The notes beneath the pieces were generated by a model that saw nothing but the letters and a program-made list of their open reading frames with translations, had not been told where the DNA came from and searched no databases. Position numbers and translations under genes: made by a program. From the NCBI GenBank assembly GCA_024734495.1, contig JALMQS010000886.1, positions 17,441-81,440 on the forward strand: a stretch of 64,000 nt of DNA, read 5' to 3'. Within the stretch, counting starts at the first letter, position 1; every line of letters starts with the position of its first letter. Positions 21,876-33,700 of this stretch are shown here, one piece after another. The stretch comes from Forficula auricularia. Taxonomy: Eukaryota > Arthropoda > Insecta > Dermaptera > Forficulidae.

Positions 21876-22607
21876 ATTTTTTGCATTTGTGAAATAACTA
21901 CCTTAATAAACGCTTTTGATGCGAATCCAATGAAAATTCTAATTTATAAGAAATAGTTGATTCGGTATTGATCGTTCATATAAAAGACGTTTAAATGAAA
22001 TACCAATCCTACGAATAAATTCCTATTCCTTTTTCATTTCCATCAATTGGTCTATCTTTAAAAAATTAAATTGCATTCAGATCGTGACTTTAGAAGATAT
22101 ATCTCTAGGGAGGGAGAGGATTTAGAAAGAAGAATGGGATCAATGGAGAGAGAAGTACAAATCTAAGGTGTCAAAGTAAACCGATATTGGAGGCATTATC
22201 GTATTTACATATCAGAGAGGCAAAGTGAAAAGAAAAATGAACCCCTTTCTTCTTTTTAAGAAATTATTTTTAATATGTAATAAGTAGAGACTGGATTTTT
22301 ATGCAAAATATGCCATAAAATATGCAGTTAAAAAGGCTGAAATATGCAAGTAATATGCAGAAAACGTTGAAATATGCAAATATATATGCAGTAAAAATTG
22401 TCAAAATAAATTTTTTTTTAACTAATAAAATAAAATTGAAGACAAAAAATACTATATATTTTAAGGAGAGATATGAAAGGAATAAAATGATAAAGTAATC
22501 TATAGACACCAAGTGTCAAATATGTAGGGGAAGGGGGGGGGTAAGACGGGGTAGCGAGGCAAGATGGGGCCCCACTATTTTTCAAAAACTAAAACAGTTT
22601 TAATAAG
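21876..22607. other. Unrecognised DNA with ATATGCA-rich stretch
   Basis: Around 22290-22395 the word ATATGCA or its variant AATATGC recurs about eight times. Elsewhere no feature is supported. Confidence 0.35.
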
Positions 22608-23280
22608 CTGACGTGCTCTGATGTGGCCATCCACTTGACTTTACCATACAACCTGGCCCTCACTTATATTTAATATTTAATAAAATTATTTATAATCATG
22701 TAATAGGGGTGGGGGGTTAAGTTTTTGCATTTTTAGACTCCTGGTGTCCCACTGATTATGTATACAAAATTTGGTTGAGTTTGGTACAAGGGCCTATATT
22801 TTCATTTTTTGACCGTACACCCCACCCATTTTAGACGGTTAGTTTTTGCATTTTTAGACTTCTGGGGTCCCACTGAATATGTATACAAAATTTGGTTGAG
22901 TTTGGTAAATGGCCAAGATTTTCATTTTTTGACCCCCCCATCATTTTGGGCGGTTAGTTTTTGCATTTTTAGACTTCTGGGGGTCCACTGATTATGTATA
23001 CAAAATTTGCTTGAGTTTGCTCAAATGGCCTATATTTTTAATTCCCCCCCCCCCTTAATTTTGGGTCGAGGTCGGGTGTAGGGTCAAAAAATTAAAAAAA
23101 CTAGATCCTTGTACCAAATTCAATCAAATTTTATAATCCCCGAGCCCCAGAAGTCTAAAAATGCAAAAACTAACCCCTCCCTCCTACATGATTATAAATA
23201 ATTTTATTAATTATTAAATATAAGTGAGGAGCCAGGTTGTATGGTAAAGTCAAGTGGATGGCCACATCAGGACGTGTCAG
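22608..23280. mobile_element. Rep-A foldback with both termini
   Basis: The left end GCTGACGTGCTCTGATGTGG and right end CCACATCAGGACGTGTCAG are inverted copies. The inverted arms extend about 190 bp each: terminal block, then one minisatellite unit. The middle holds two further units in the left orientation. It shows the true termini of the family more clearly than the interrupted copy at 7731. Confidence 0.75.
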
Positions 23281-24204
23281 TAAATTTGTTTTTTTACTTC
23301 TGAGGGTATATTTTATTTTAAGTGCCAAGTAGGGAATGAAATTCGTGTGGTAAGCGCATTATTTGATCTGATATTTTAAGTTTCATTTTCCCTGTCTAAA
23401 TAAAGTCAACACGAGAGTCAATATTTATAAATAAAGTACGCTATTCATACATATAAATATTTCAAGTGAAATTTTGACATCTGTAATTTTTCACTATAAT
23501 CTTGTCGCTTTCTTCATAAATGTTTATGTTTACATTTTTGATCGATCTATAAATTGCCTTTTTACTCACTTTCTATTATAAGAATTCATATAAGAAAAAA
23601 CTCGCTTTTATATAATACATTTGAAAGTGACAAGGTAACATTTTAGTCTATATACTATATATATCACTTAAAGTCAAAAAGTAATAATAGAAAGGAACAA
23701 AAATCAACAAAAAACAAATACCAGCATTGTTAAAACAAACTGCCGGTTCTTTGATGTCCGACTAAGAATTTCCAATAAATAGCAGGTTGTGATTGATAGT
23801 AGTAACAGTCAAATGAATGTTTCACTTGCCAAATCGATTAACTCCATAAAACAAAAAGTGGAGAAATCCAATGAAATAATTCAAAGGGCTCCACATCTCC
23901 CCTTATAGCCCTCCGATCCTCCCACTCAGGATCCGGCTGAGTGGCTCAGGGTGTGGCCACAGCAGAACGGTGTGAAACCTTAGTATGCTGCGACCAAGAA
24001 TAAAATAATAATAATAATAATAAAAATAAAAAGGGAATACCGCAAGTCGTCCAAACAATAAAAATAAATAAATGAATACACTGGGAAGAATAAATAAATA
24101 AATAATCAATAAAAAAAAACAAAAAATAAATAGAATATACGTTATTAACATTATTTATTCAATGGCCAAATTTTTTTTGCTCATTTGGTAGTCGTTAATA
24201 CTTA
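23281..24204. other. Unrecognised DNA with a possible retroposon end
   Basis: At 23885-24032 a GC-richer stretch (CTCAGGATCCGGCTGAGTGG) runs into (AAT)n, as the 3' end of a retroposon might. The source is unknown. The remainder has nothing supported. Confidence 0.35.
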
Positions 24205-24765
24205 GTATCTGGCCACCGAGCGATGCTCGATAAATTTTTGCTTCAGTTAATAGCTATATATTATTAATCCCCGAAACCCCCCTCGCATCCCGGACCCCAC
24301 CACTTCACCCCACCCCACCCCACACCTACACCCCTATTCCGCCCCCGAAACCCCCCCACCACTTCACCCCCACCTCACCGCCCCCCACCTACCCCCGCCC
24401 ACGCACCCAGTTTTTGCATTTCTAGCCTTCAGTGGCCCACAGATTATGTGTATATAGGTATAGTTTATAAATAAATGCGGTATAATTAGTTTTTTTAATT
24501 AAATAACAATTTTGAGTTCTTCAATTAAATTGTCAAATTAATACTTGTGGGATTTAAAGCTTGATTTTTAATCAATAAAATTGCCCAATTTTTAATATAT
24601 AATAATAATTATAATGATCCTATTGTGGGATATAAAATTAAAAAAACAATTATTTATTAAAAAGAAATTGAATAAAAATGTAAATAAACATTTTTATCGA
24701 GACAACCACCTGTGAATAATTGTTTCAATTAACAAAAAACCCATCAAAAACAACTTAGCCACCAT
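24205..24765 (+). repeat. Rep-B copy
   Basis: It begins CTGGCCACCGAGCGATGCTC, then a C-rich stretch (24267-24410) and the AT-rich body with AATAACAATTTTGAGTTC, as at 18308. Confidence 0.65.
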
Positions 24766-25012
24766 AATGTGATTAATACACCTTCAACCACAAAACACCC
24801 AAAACTTCCTAAATATCCAAATCTACCCAACCTTCCGACTGAAGAAATTCACTCGGAAGACACCCTCCAAAACGAACCTTGGACTACCAGGTTAAGATCA
24901 CGTAGACCACCCACCCCCTCTCTTGAAAATGGCCCCAAAAGGAGAGCCGAAACGTCGAGTAAAACTCTCAAACCCACGCGGAGAAACCCGAAAAACCTCT
25001 AATGATATATAT
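24766..25012 (+). repeat. PLE-like fragment with degenerate hammerhead-like core
   Basis: A proline-rich open frame (24769-25002) lies over GGCCCCAAAAGGAGAGCC, which is followed by GAAACGTCGAG. The stem and GAAACGTC resemble the PLE motifs, but CUGANGA is lost (CTTGAAAA). A related inverted piece lies at 42625-42720. It is probably not a protein-coding gene. Confidence 0.4.
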
Positions 25013-25768
25013 ATATACATATATATTTAACATGTATTTGTTTTGTTTCTAGTTCTATTTTGAAAACGGCTCTACCGATTTTAATGAAACAAAATCTATT
25101 AACAAGTTTTGAGGATGAGAAAACAAGCTGGCTAGGTCTGGATCTCGACAAATTTAATCTTAATTGATCTTTCCTTAATTGAAGTAATTATTCATAGATG
25201 AAAATCTCAATCAAAAAGTTTATTTACATTTTTTTCAATTATCTTTTATTTTTAATTCGTTTTTTTAATTTTAAAACTCACTAATAGGTTATAGCAAATA
25301 TTAATATATTATATTAAAACTAGGAATTTCTTGTTTGTTTTTAATTAACAGGTGTCTAAATCATAACATTACAGGTGTGTTTACAAATAAAGTGGTTCAA
25401 GTGGCGTTTTTTATATAACTTGGAAACAAATCTTATTTAATTTTATGTTTTTATTTCCGATCCTATACGATTATTTTTTATTATTATTTTAATATTTATT
25501 TTTTTATAATGTTAATCAATATGAACAAATGTGGGCAAATTGGTGTACGAGTAAACAAATATACACGTAATATGTAGACAGACCATTAGAAAGCTAGAAA
25601 TGCAAAAACTGGTTGCGGGTTGGGGTGGATGTTGGAGGTGCAGGAGGTGGGGTGCAGTTGTGGGGGATCCGGGGGTACAGTGGTGGGGGCGATGTGTGTG
25701 GTTTCGGGAGGGGGGGGGGGGGTGCAGGCGTTGCCGTGCATCGCTCGGTGGCTCCAGGTACTTAATAT
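25013..25768 (-). repeat. Rep-B copy
   Basis: The body shares TTTTGAAAACGGCTCTACCG and AACAGGTGTCTAAATCATAA with 36020-36812 (inverted). It ends in a G-rich stretch (25615-25722) and the hairpin GCATCGCTCGGTGGCTCCAG. Confidence 0.65.
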
Positions 25769-26640
25769 AATACAAATAAACATGTGTGCCGAATTTTAGC
25801 TGATCGAAAAATCCACAGGCATCTGGCATTTTCAAAGCGAAAATTATAAAGCTATACAAACCCAAAACCTAATCATTTATACGTTTAGCAAATATAAATA
25901 TTTTATCACCATAATAAAATTTATTCGCCCTTCCGTTTTTGAATAAGAAGAAAAATCAGAAAATTATTTAATATAGGTATGTATTATCATTTAGCTTAAA
26001 AAAATGTCAAAAAACATCCAATAACTCGAAGAGTGATCAAAGATAATCAAATTTAACTCTTGAGACCCGACTGATCAGAATTTTAAGAGGACGATAGATA
26101 ATTCATGAAAATATTCCCAGAGAGTCCGGAGATAAGTCATAAAAAAAAAGGACTGGGTCGATCCTTGGTAGAATCCGAAAGCTTGTATTAAATGAAGGGA
26201 ATTCCCCCAACTAGTACGTGGGAGGGGGGGGGGGGAGGGACAGATCCAAGTCAAGTCAATTCCGGTAATCACTCGATGCAAGTCCCTGGGGATGGTAGAC
26301 TTACATTTTTTAGCAGTATATATAAATAAAATAATTCTTTTACTTTATCTTACGGAGTATGGAGAAGTATTGTAAAAAGTTTTTCTTTCTTTTTGCTTTG
26401 TGTTTTCGAAATATCTCCAAAACGACTGAAACTATTTTTTCACAAAGAGAAATCAACGTGGTATGTATGTATGTATGTATGTATGTATGTATCTATCTAT
26501 CTATCTATCAATATGACTTTCGTTCAGTTAAATTCCGCAAACTTTTCTCTATAAAAATAATTAAGACTAAGAAGTAAAAAAATAAATTATATTAAAAAAA
26601 AACAACTTAAAAACCCCTCTTCTAAAAAGTACAAAATAAT
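25769..26640. other. Unrecognised DNA with GTAT/CTAT microsatellite
   Basis: A (GTAT)n then (CTAT)n tract lies at about 26460-26508. Its flank GACTTTCGTTCAGTTAAATT recurs inverted near 62500, so the tract sits in a dispersed repeat. A G run occurs at 26223-26236. Confidence 0.4.
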
Positions 26641-26765
26641 GTAATACTTAATCTAAAAGCGTGGGTCACGTTGTCGAAATTAATTAAAAGTACATGCTTC
26701 TGCGCCCCAAACTTTTTGATTAAGTATTACATTATTTTGTACTTTTTAGAAGCATGTTTTTTAGC
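26620..26765. repeat. Inverted repeat
   Basis: AAGTACAAAATAATGTAATA and its inverse TATTACATTATTTTGTAC flank a spacer of about 90 bp. The same hairpin, slightly diverged, lies at 47085-47220, so it is a dispersed element. Confidence 0.65.
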
Positions 26766-26767
26766 TT

Positions 26768-27747
26768 TTAACCGACTTCAAAAAAGGAAGAGGTTCTCAA
26801 TTTGACTGGATTTTTTTTTTTTTTTATGTCTTTGTTACCTCATATCTTCGCCAATTGTGAACCGATTTTGATGATTTTTTTTTGCATTGGGTTCAGTCTA
26901 GTTTCCGATTGGTCTCGTTTTTGTTCATTGGTATTGGACCTTTTTTGATATGTTTGTTCAGGCATAACTTCTTTGTTTGTGAACCGATTTTAATGATTCT
27001 TGTTTTATTGGAAAGGGGGTACATTAGAGGTGGTCCCATATTAATTTGGTCAAGTTTTGATGATATGATCAATGACGAAATAACGTAAATCTCCAATTCT
27101 TATGACCAAATAATCGAAATTATAATAAATAAAATCTTAAAACATTCATTTAAAACCCGCAAACGTTTCGAGAGAATTTCTATATTTATAAATTGAATTT
27201 TATTATCATTTTCTGATTCATTTGCCCGACGCTTTCTCTTACGAGATGCATGCAAGATATTATATTAAGTCACTATTAATAACATCACTAAAAAGAGAAA
27301 AATAAAAATAATTTTTATAAAAAAAAATAAAACCGACTTCAAAAAACTTAAATGCAACAAATAAAATAATAATAACTTAAAAATAAAATAAAATCCACTA
27401 AAAGGTATAAAATAATTATTCTAATTTAGTTACAACTAAACGACGAAATATTAAAATGAAATTACTTTTTGAAGTCGGTGCTAAACATATACATTTTATG
27501 AATCGCACTGCACGGATCTTACTTAGTATGTTTGGCGGGTACGCTCGCTTATATAGTTTGTTTGGCACCGACTTCGAAAATTAATTTCATGTTAATATTT
27601 CGTCGTTTAGTTGTACTAAATAAGATAATTAATTATTTTATACCTTTTAGTGTATTATATTTGATTTTTAAGTTATTATTATTTTAGTTGTAACATTTAA
27701 TTTTTTTGAAGTCGGTTTTATTTTTTTATAAAAATTATTTTAAAACA
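26768..27747 (+). repeat. Rep-C copy with large palindrome
   Basis: It starts AACCGACTTCAAAAAAGG. The palindrome runs from about 27300 to 27740 with the centre CTTACTTAGTATGTTTGGCG, as in the copies at 20392 and 21113. Confidence 0.75.
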
Positions 27748-27837
27748 TAATTAGAAGCGTGTTTTTTTAGATTTTTTAAATAATTTATATTATTCTTAAA
27801 CATATTAATTTTTCATTACAGTTACAACAATGAACTC

Positions 27838-29726
27838 TTTTTTACTTTATCCAATGCGAAGCATCAAGCTTGTGTTGTTTACCAAAAAAGAATTTAGTCT
27901 TTTTGATTTTAAGTCGATTCTTCCACGTTTTCAGTAGAGGTTGCCATTATAGTCAAAACATCAAAAATGAAATGCAATAAGGTTATTCCTCTAGTATTAG
28001 ATAATAATCGATGGTTATTTTTTATTTTAAACTGATTCCTCCATGTCTTCAGCAATGGTTACCAATAATAATCGAAACATCAAAAATCGAATGTAGAATG
28101 GTTATTCCTCGACTGTTAAATGATAATCGATCATTGTTTTTGAATTATAATCAACATGAACTGCAAATAGCATGTGATATCTGAGTAATAATAAAGGAAT
28201 AAACATATTAATATTTCAAATGAATTTGGATAAAGTTTAGCAACGATCCATTGCAGTTTATTTAATTTTAATTGAAAATTTAAAAAAACTAAAAAAAAAA
28301 AAACACGCTTTTGTCAGTAATTATATAAAATAATGTAGGTACTTAAAAACTTTTTTAATGTCAAATAACCAATTTGAGCTTAAAATCAAAAATAACGATC
28401 AATTCTTATCTATTACCATGAGAGAATAACACTTATTGCATTCCATTTTTGATAAGCTTTGTCTATTAATGGCAACCTCTACTCAAAACGTGGAAGAATC
28501 GACTTAAAATCAAAAAGACTAAATTCTTTATGGCAAACAACTCAAACTTGAGAATAATAATCGAAGCGTCAAATCAATGCAAATTGTTATTCCTCGAGTA
28601 TTATATGAGAATCTATGGCTATTTTTGATTTTAAGTCGATTCTTCCATGTCTACAGCAATGGTTACTTATCAATAACCGAAATGTCAAAAAATCAAATAT
28701 AGAATGGTTATTCCTCAAGTACTAGATGAGAATCAATCGCTATTTTTGGTTTTAAGTCGATTCCTCTATGTCTTCAGCAATGGTTACCAATAAAATCCGA
28801 AATGTCAAAAATCCAATATAGAATGATTATTCCTCAAGTACTAGATGATAATCAATCGCTATTTTTGGTTTTAAGTCGATTCCTCTATGTCTTCAGCAAT
28901 GGTTACCAATAAAAACCGAAACGTCAAAAATCCAATATAGAATGGTTATTCCTCAAGTACTAGATGAGAATCAATTGCTATTTTTGTTTTTAATTCGATT
29001 CCTCTATAAAGGTAACGGATAAGAAAAGAACGCAGCTGCTATGGTTACTTATAAACTTTCCTCCCAAATTTGTAGCATTTCACAGAGAGAAGCCTATCCA
29101 CTCTTACTTAGTTAGGTTAAATGAGTCCTATATGAAACAGATCAAATGAATAAATTTTAAAGAATTTAAAAAATCTTACTTTAGAGTAAAGTACTTTAAA
29201 ATATAATTTTACTAAAAACTTTATTTAACCTTTTTTGTCGGCCCCAAGGTACTTAATTAGGATATTAAATTTCATCAAAATTGGTTAAGCCATTTTAAAG
29301 ATATTTAGAAAAAACTAAAAAAGTATAGAAATAAATAATGTTGTATAATACTAATGTTTATGGGCCGATATGTACCAAAAACTAATCAGCGCTTCATTTT
29401 GTTAAACTAATGGTAGGTTTTCAATTTCATTTCAATCGGTGTAACGGTGTGGAAAAAATCGTGGACGAAAAAAACGATAACATCCATCCATCCATCCGCA
29501 CGCACTTCCAAAAAAAATGGCACTTTTTGGCCTCTCGACGAGATTCCAGGTAATTTTTGGCAAAACCGTCACGTGCTAAAATTCAATCTCATTGAATACT
29601 TCAATTTGTGACCTTAATTGAGTCCATGGGTTCCGTAGTCTTTACCTGAGGACCCTTTGAAGTCGCGCTTGCCGCGCGACCGATTGCAATACTTTCTCCC
29701 ATGCTTCGCATTGGAAAAAGTAAAAA
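27838..29726. mobile_element. Rep-E element with 26-bp TIRs and 118-bp tandem units
   Basis: The left end TTTTTACTTTATCCAATGCG continues to AAGCAT and matches the inverse of the right end (29701-29726) with one difference. Inside are tandem units of 118 bp: two at about 27900-28135 and about four at 28560-29010, with an inverted stretch between (28380-28560). The right part holds TTCATTTCAATCGG and GGGTTCCGTAGTCTTTACC blocks that recur at 45600-45850 and 48000-48150. No coding sequence. Confidence 0.7.
28560..29010 (+). repeat. 118-bp tandem repeat array
   Basis: GGTTATTCCTCAAGTACTAG, TTTTAAGTCGATTCCTCTAT and TCTTCAGCAATGGTTACC recur in order. Starts near 28588, 28706, 28824 and 28943 give a period of about 118 bp. 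The later units are closest to each other, which points to recent tandem copying. Confidence 0.8.
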
Positions 29727-30377
29727 TTTAGGTACAATATTTTATTCTTTTTACTCCATTACTGACAAAAGCTTCTTTTTTTAGTTTTTTTTTAAACTAT
29801 ATTTTATTAGTTTTATATTTTTTTATAACAAGGGTAAAGACACGTCTTGCTTGGTCATAGGGGTCACAAAACTTAAAGGGTAGGAAATACTGGTCTATTG
29901 ATATTGACTTGCGTTAGATACACTAGTTTATTAATTCACACCTTTTTTGTCTGCCGTTTGACATTTCTCCGGACGTAGCAGATTCTAATCTAATAATAAA
30001 TTGAAGATTAAGGAACCGTGAATGAACTACTATTTTTTTCTTTTTCTTTTGTTTGGATCGAGTGTCGAGAAAACGTTGTGGCAGGTGAGACATGAGTGAG
30101 GGAGTGGGTGTGTGGGCGGTTTTCTATTTCATTTTTCTTATTGTATTTCGAAAAGTGTAACTTTTCAAGAATCGATCCTGCCTCAGGTATGGTGTGTGTA
30201 TTATCGTTCCACCTTGATTATGGTATTACGGCCCAATGGATCAACCCTTGGGTAGAATTAGCTCGTCCCGAATCAACCTCCATTTCGATGGATATAATCA
30301 GTTCATAAAAAAATCAATGAGGCTGTCTACTGCTTGATGCTGATATACATATAGTACATCCGTATATAACGAATATA
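29727..30377. other. Low-repeat stretch
   Basis: Apart from the candidate exon at 30022-30084, nothing is recognised. It shares no obvious block with the rest of the window, which makes it one of the better places to look for host sequence. Confidence 0.35.
30022..30084 (+). CDS. Candidate first exon encoding a signal peptide
   Basis: An ATG at 30022 opens MNYYFFLFLLFGSSVEKTLWQ, 21 residues with a hydrophobic core (YYFFLFLLF) and a small-residue GSS region, as in a secretory signal peptide. The frame meets CAG|GTGAGA at 30084/30085, a good splice donor; reading on would stop after five more codons. No partner exon was identified and the family is unknown. A chance hydrophobic frame in AT-rich DNA is a real alternative. 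Confidence 0.25.
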
Positions 30378-31139
30378 CAGGGCGAGTTTTTTTTTATCAT
30401 GAGACAGTCTTATAACTCAAAAACAATGCATATAAGAAAAAAAATTTCAAATAAATGTTTATTACATCAGGAGGGAAACTAAACTACGCTATTGCTTGTC
30501 GACCTAGAACAAGCTTTCAAGGGTATTTCGAGGTCAAGTTCTGTTTTCTATATAGTAACCTATATGTTTCTGTACATATTCTTAATCTAGAAAAAAAACT
30601 AAACAACTTTCATAAGAACTATTTTTTATACGACATCAAATAAAAAAAAAATATTAAATCATTTAGATCTCAAAAAAATCCTAATAATTATTTTTAACAA
30701 TCATTCAACTTAATTATCATATAATAATGATCAAATATTTAATTATTAAATAAATAATTTAATAATAATGAATAATTTTGCCCTCAGGAGCTTCATTTTA
30801 TCATGTTGTAAATCTATTAAACAAATAAATAAATAGGAATTTAAAGGCCACAAAGAAACTTAAAAGGGAAAAATAACCAAATTGGAACAGTAATTCATCC
30901 AGAAGACTTGGGATACACTCTGAAATGTCTCAGAACAGAATTATAAATTATTTATTTAATAATTAAATATTTTAAAATGAAAGTTTTTGCCGAGAGTAGC
31001 AGAATTTTTATATATTGAATTAGACAATAAAAGAGTGTGTCTTCTGCTGGAATTATAAATTTTATTTATTTATAACGAGATTATAGTAAATAAAAAAGAA
31101 AATTGAAAAGTCAACTCTGAATCTGATTTATTCCCAAAT

Positions 31140-31634
31140 GTCTGAGCCAGAATCAAAACCAAAATTAATAATCCCATACTATGGAAAAATTTAAATTAAA
31201 ATTTAAAACTTTAGGATATCAAACTATTTTCAAATCCTCTAGAACATTGGGATCTGATATTAACAATAATAAGAAAGACAAAATTCAAAAAATGGACAAA
31301 AAAATGTGTTTATTCCATAACATGTGGAGAATGTGATTCGACCTATATAGGAAAAACAGAACGAAATTTAAACACACGCATTTCGGAACACAAAAGAGTT
31401 TTTAAAGGGGGTTTGGGGCATAGTGCATTTGCAGAACATTTAATATTCGAGAAACATTGTTTTCCAGATGGATCAAATATTAAATTAATTAGATCAGAAT
31501 TAGATCCCTTAAAAATTAGTATTTTCGAAACGTTAGAAATTTTAAAATCATGCAATAATTCACCAAAAACATTCTTAAATGGGAAAATAGAAATTTCCCA
31601 AAGCTTTATTTTAAAAATAGCCGCTAAAATCTAA
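31140..31634 (+). pseudogene. PLE GIY-YIG endonuclease remnant
   Basis: After a decayed linker (LGYQTIFKSSRTLGSD), a frameshift leads into SITCGECDSTYIGKTERNL and NTRISEHKRVFKGG: the GIY-YIG-type nuclease with its conserved Cys pair, TYIG motif, Arg and His. SAFAEHLIFEKHCF supplies the downstream AxH motif. The C-terminal part ends IEISQSFILKIAAKI at the stop (31632-31634), a typical PLE C-terminus. The reverse transcriptase is absent. The nuclease half is in one frame from about 31323 on, but with no start and no partner domain it is not expected to work alone. Confidence 0.85.
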
Positions 31635-31785
31635 ACTTCACCAACGCCACCTACAGCCAAAATAATAAAACAAGTATAAATTTCAATTCTTAACTTGCCC
31701 ACCCTGTATAATTTCCTTACCTAACCACATGAAAGATTTTAACCTTTCATTCATAAATTAATTCCTGTGAATCCACTGTAATAGA

Positions 31786-31820
31786 CTGATGAAGAGGGCA
31801 AAGCCCTCGAAACTATAGTC
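31786..31820 (+). ncRNA. Near-canonical hammerhead-ribozyme-like motif
   Basis: CTGATGA (31786-31792), one unpaired A, a six-base-pair stem II GAGGGC/GCCCTC closed by AAA, then GAAAC, the loop TATA and GTC at 31818-31820. GAAAC/GTC is the classical core with a GUC cleavage site, here with a two-base-pair stem III. This is the best copy in the window together with 47430-47464. Confidence 0.65.
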
Positions 31821-32297
31821 TCGTTATAAATAAATAAAATTTATAATTCCAGCAGAAGACACACTCTTTATTCTCTTTCAATTAAATATTTGATCATTGT
31901 TATTTGATAATTAAGTTGAATGCATTCATGATTGTTAAAAATAATTATTAGGATTTTTTAGAGATCTAATTGATTTAATATTTTTTTATTTGATGTAACC
32001 TAAAAAATAGTTCTAATGAAAGTTATTCAGTTTTTTTTCTAGATTGGGAATATGTACAGAAACAGATAGGTTACTATTTAAAAAACAGAACTTGACCTCG
32101 AAATACCCTTGAAGGCTTGTTCTAGGTCGACAAACAATAGCCTAGATAAGTTTTCCCCCTGATATAAATAAACTTTTATTTAAAACTTTTTTCATATAAT
32201 GGACTGTTTTTGAGTTATAAGACTGTCTCAAGATAAAAAAAACTCACCCGGTATATCGCACCCCTGTTTCAATAATGTCATATAACATCATAAATGA

Positions 32298-32406
32298 CCC
32301 ATTTTTCGTCTGTATTCAATGTTATTAGAGGAAAATGCAGAGGCAAATTTGCCAAATTCAACCGCCTACAACGCTGCAGTCGTTTCTCTTATCCCCGTAC
32401 TGCACC
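32298..32406 (+). repeat. Well-preserved direct repeat of 63788-63901
   Basis: CATTTTTCGTCTG, GTTATTAGAGGAAAATGCAG and CAAATTTGCCAAATTCAACC are shared almost exactly with a block 31 kb away in the same orientation. Both are open in one frame (ENAEANLPNSTAY). The family is not recognised. Confidence 0.65.
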
Positions 32407-32959
32407 TTAAAAATTCACTTATTTATTCTACTGAAATAACTTCAAATTAATAATAATTTTTGATTTTGAATTCTGCTCCCTGAAAAGCCATGTCCAAGTA
32501 ACGCAATCAATTTTTGTCTGTTTATCTCGTCTTGTGATTTTTTTTACCCCCAATTGACATTTGTAGAGAAGAACCCTCTTGAGTTCATCTATACACATCT
32601 TTTATCCTTCATTTCCTAATCCTAGACATAATCACCCCCAACTTGTAAGCCTTATTGACTCATTTATCATCTTAATCTATCTGCCTTTAAGCGTTTATCA
32701 ATATTGATCGCTTCTTCGCCATTAACAAGATATATCTGCCAAAATTTATGTCTGGTACATTTCAAGATGATGCCAACGTGTGGAAGTCTGTCTGTCTGTC
32801 TGTCTGCATGCTCACCCTCCCTCTGTTATCAAGCTGACGTCAGCCACACATTTACTCTCCTCAAGCATTTAAATAGAATCATTTTACCATGTATATAGAT
32901 AATAGTTTAGTAGAAATAATGATGATAATGAAATTAAAATTTTAAAAACCTCACACACA
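32407..32959. other. Unrecognised DNA with (GTCT)n
   Basis: A (GTCT)n tract lies at about 32787-32805. No gene is supported. Confidence 0.35.
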
Positions 32960-33671
32960 CAGGGGTCCCCAAACTATGACCCGCGGAGCAAATCCGGCCC
33001 TTTAAATTTTTCCATACGACCCACGGTTACTACAGAATTATATTAATTCAGAAATATTCTCTATAATATGTAAATATTAATGCCATATAATAGCATATTA
33101 TTAATATTAGGTTGTTTCAAAAGTTTTGTCTGTTTTAATGTCATGTGATTTTGTAGCTCCATATCTCAATAAATATTTATTCTACTGTATCGTGGTATAT
33201 ACTGATCGATAGAGAATTTTGTACTCTATACATTGATGCTGTTCATTTTTTTCCAAATTTTAATTTTTTTTGCCTCTTTTCACCGTCCGAAAATTAAACG
33301 AATTGAGCGTCGAAGTTCTGCCTCACCCACCATACTCCCCAGACCTCTCGCCAACCGACTACCAACTTTTTAAGCACTTCGATAACCTTCGCCAATCAGG
33401 ATCAGGCAAAAATGGCCTTCGTCGACTTCATCGAATCCCGAGCACCCAATTTTCATGCCGACGAAATTAATAAACTTGTGTTACGTTGGAAAAAGTGCAC
33501 TGATTCAAATGGTGCTTATTTCGATTAAATTGAATAATTACAGTTTAAAGTAAACTCATAAAACAGACCTAATAAAATGACCTAATATAATTTTCGTATA
33601 ATATGTTATACCTATCCGGCCGCCAATAGTTTTCTATGTTAACATCTCTTAAAAAGTTTGGGGATTTTTGG
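32960..33671 (+). mobile_element. hAT-type element with a nested mariner
   Basis: The left end CAGGGGTCCCCAAACTATGA with GACCCGCGG and CCGGCCC is the signature of a hAT family common across animals. The right end AGTTTGGGGA near 33660 is its decayed inverse, preceded by TATCCGGCCGCC. The interior between is a mariner (33107-33585). Confidence 0.68.
33107..33585 (+). mobile_element. Deleted mariner inside the hAT element
   Basis: TA flanks (33105-33106, 33586-33587) and inverted ends (TTAGGTTGTTTCAAAAG and the inverse of GACCTAA) bound 479 bp. The open frame near 33270-33430 reads VRKLNELSVEVLPHPPYSPDLSPTDYQL, the block with the last catalytic Asp of mariner transposases, followed by a frameshifted C-terminus. 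The N-terminal two thirds are deleted. Confidence 0.85.
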
Positions 33672-33700
33672 TTTTCTGCTAAATTAATACATTTAGGTAT

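Larger units (their letters stand above)
31012..31885 (+). mobile_element. Second Penelope-like element, coding-truncated
   Basis: AAAGAGTGTGTCTTCTGCTG at 31030 is inverted at 31848-31867. Short arms (about 50 bp, through TTATTTATTTATAACGAGA) enclose a GIY-YIG coding remnant, and the right arm holds a near-canonical hammerhead-like motif. It lies at the centre of the foldback element 30378-32251. Related ends lie at 44230-44300 and 47386-47498. Confidence 0.78.
30378..32251. mobile_element. Long-TIR foldback DNA transposon
   Basis: The left end CAGGGCGAGTTTTTTTTTAT is mirrored by AACTCACCCGG at 32241-32251, with TA on each side (30376-30377, 32252-32253). The inverted arms are about 365 bp (30378-30745 and 31885-32251), sharing GAGACAGTCTTATAACTC, GGTATTTCGAGGTCAAGTTC and TTCTAGATTGGGAATATG-type blocks. 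The interior has no transposase; a PLE remnant occupies most of it. TA flanks point to a Tc1/mariner-like mobilising enzyme, which is inference. Confidence 0.8.

Noticed and set aside
24769..25002. Proline/arginine-rich protein gene
   Set aside because: The frame covers PLE-like hairpin sequence that recurs inverted at 42625-42720, so it is more likely repeat than gene.
28560..29010. CRISPR-like array
   Set aside because: Repeats are 118 bp and directly adjacent without unique spacers, in a eukaryotic transposon.
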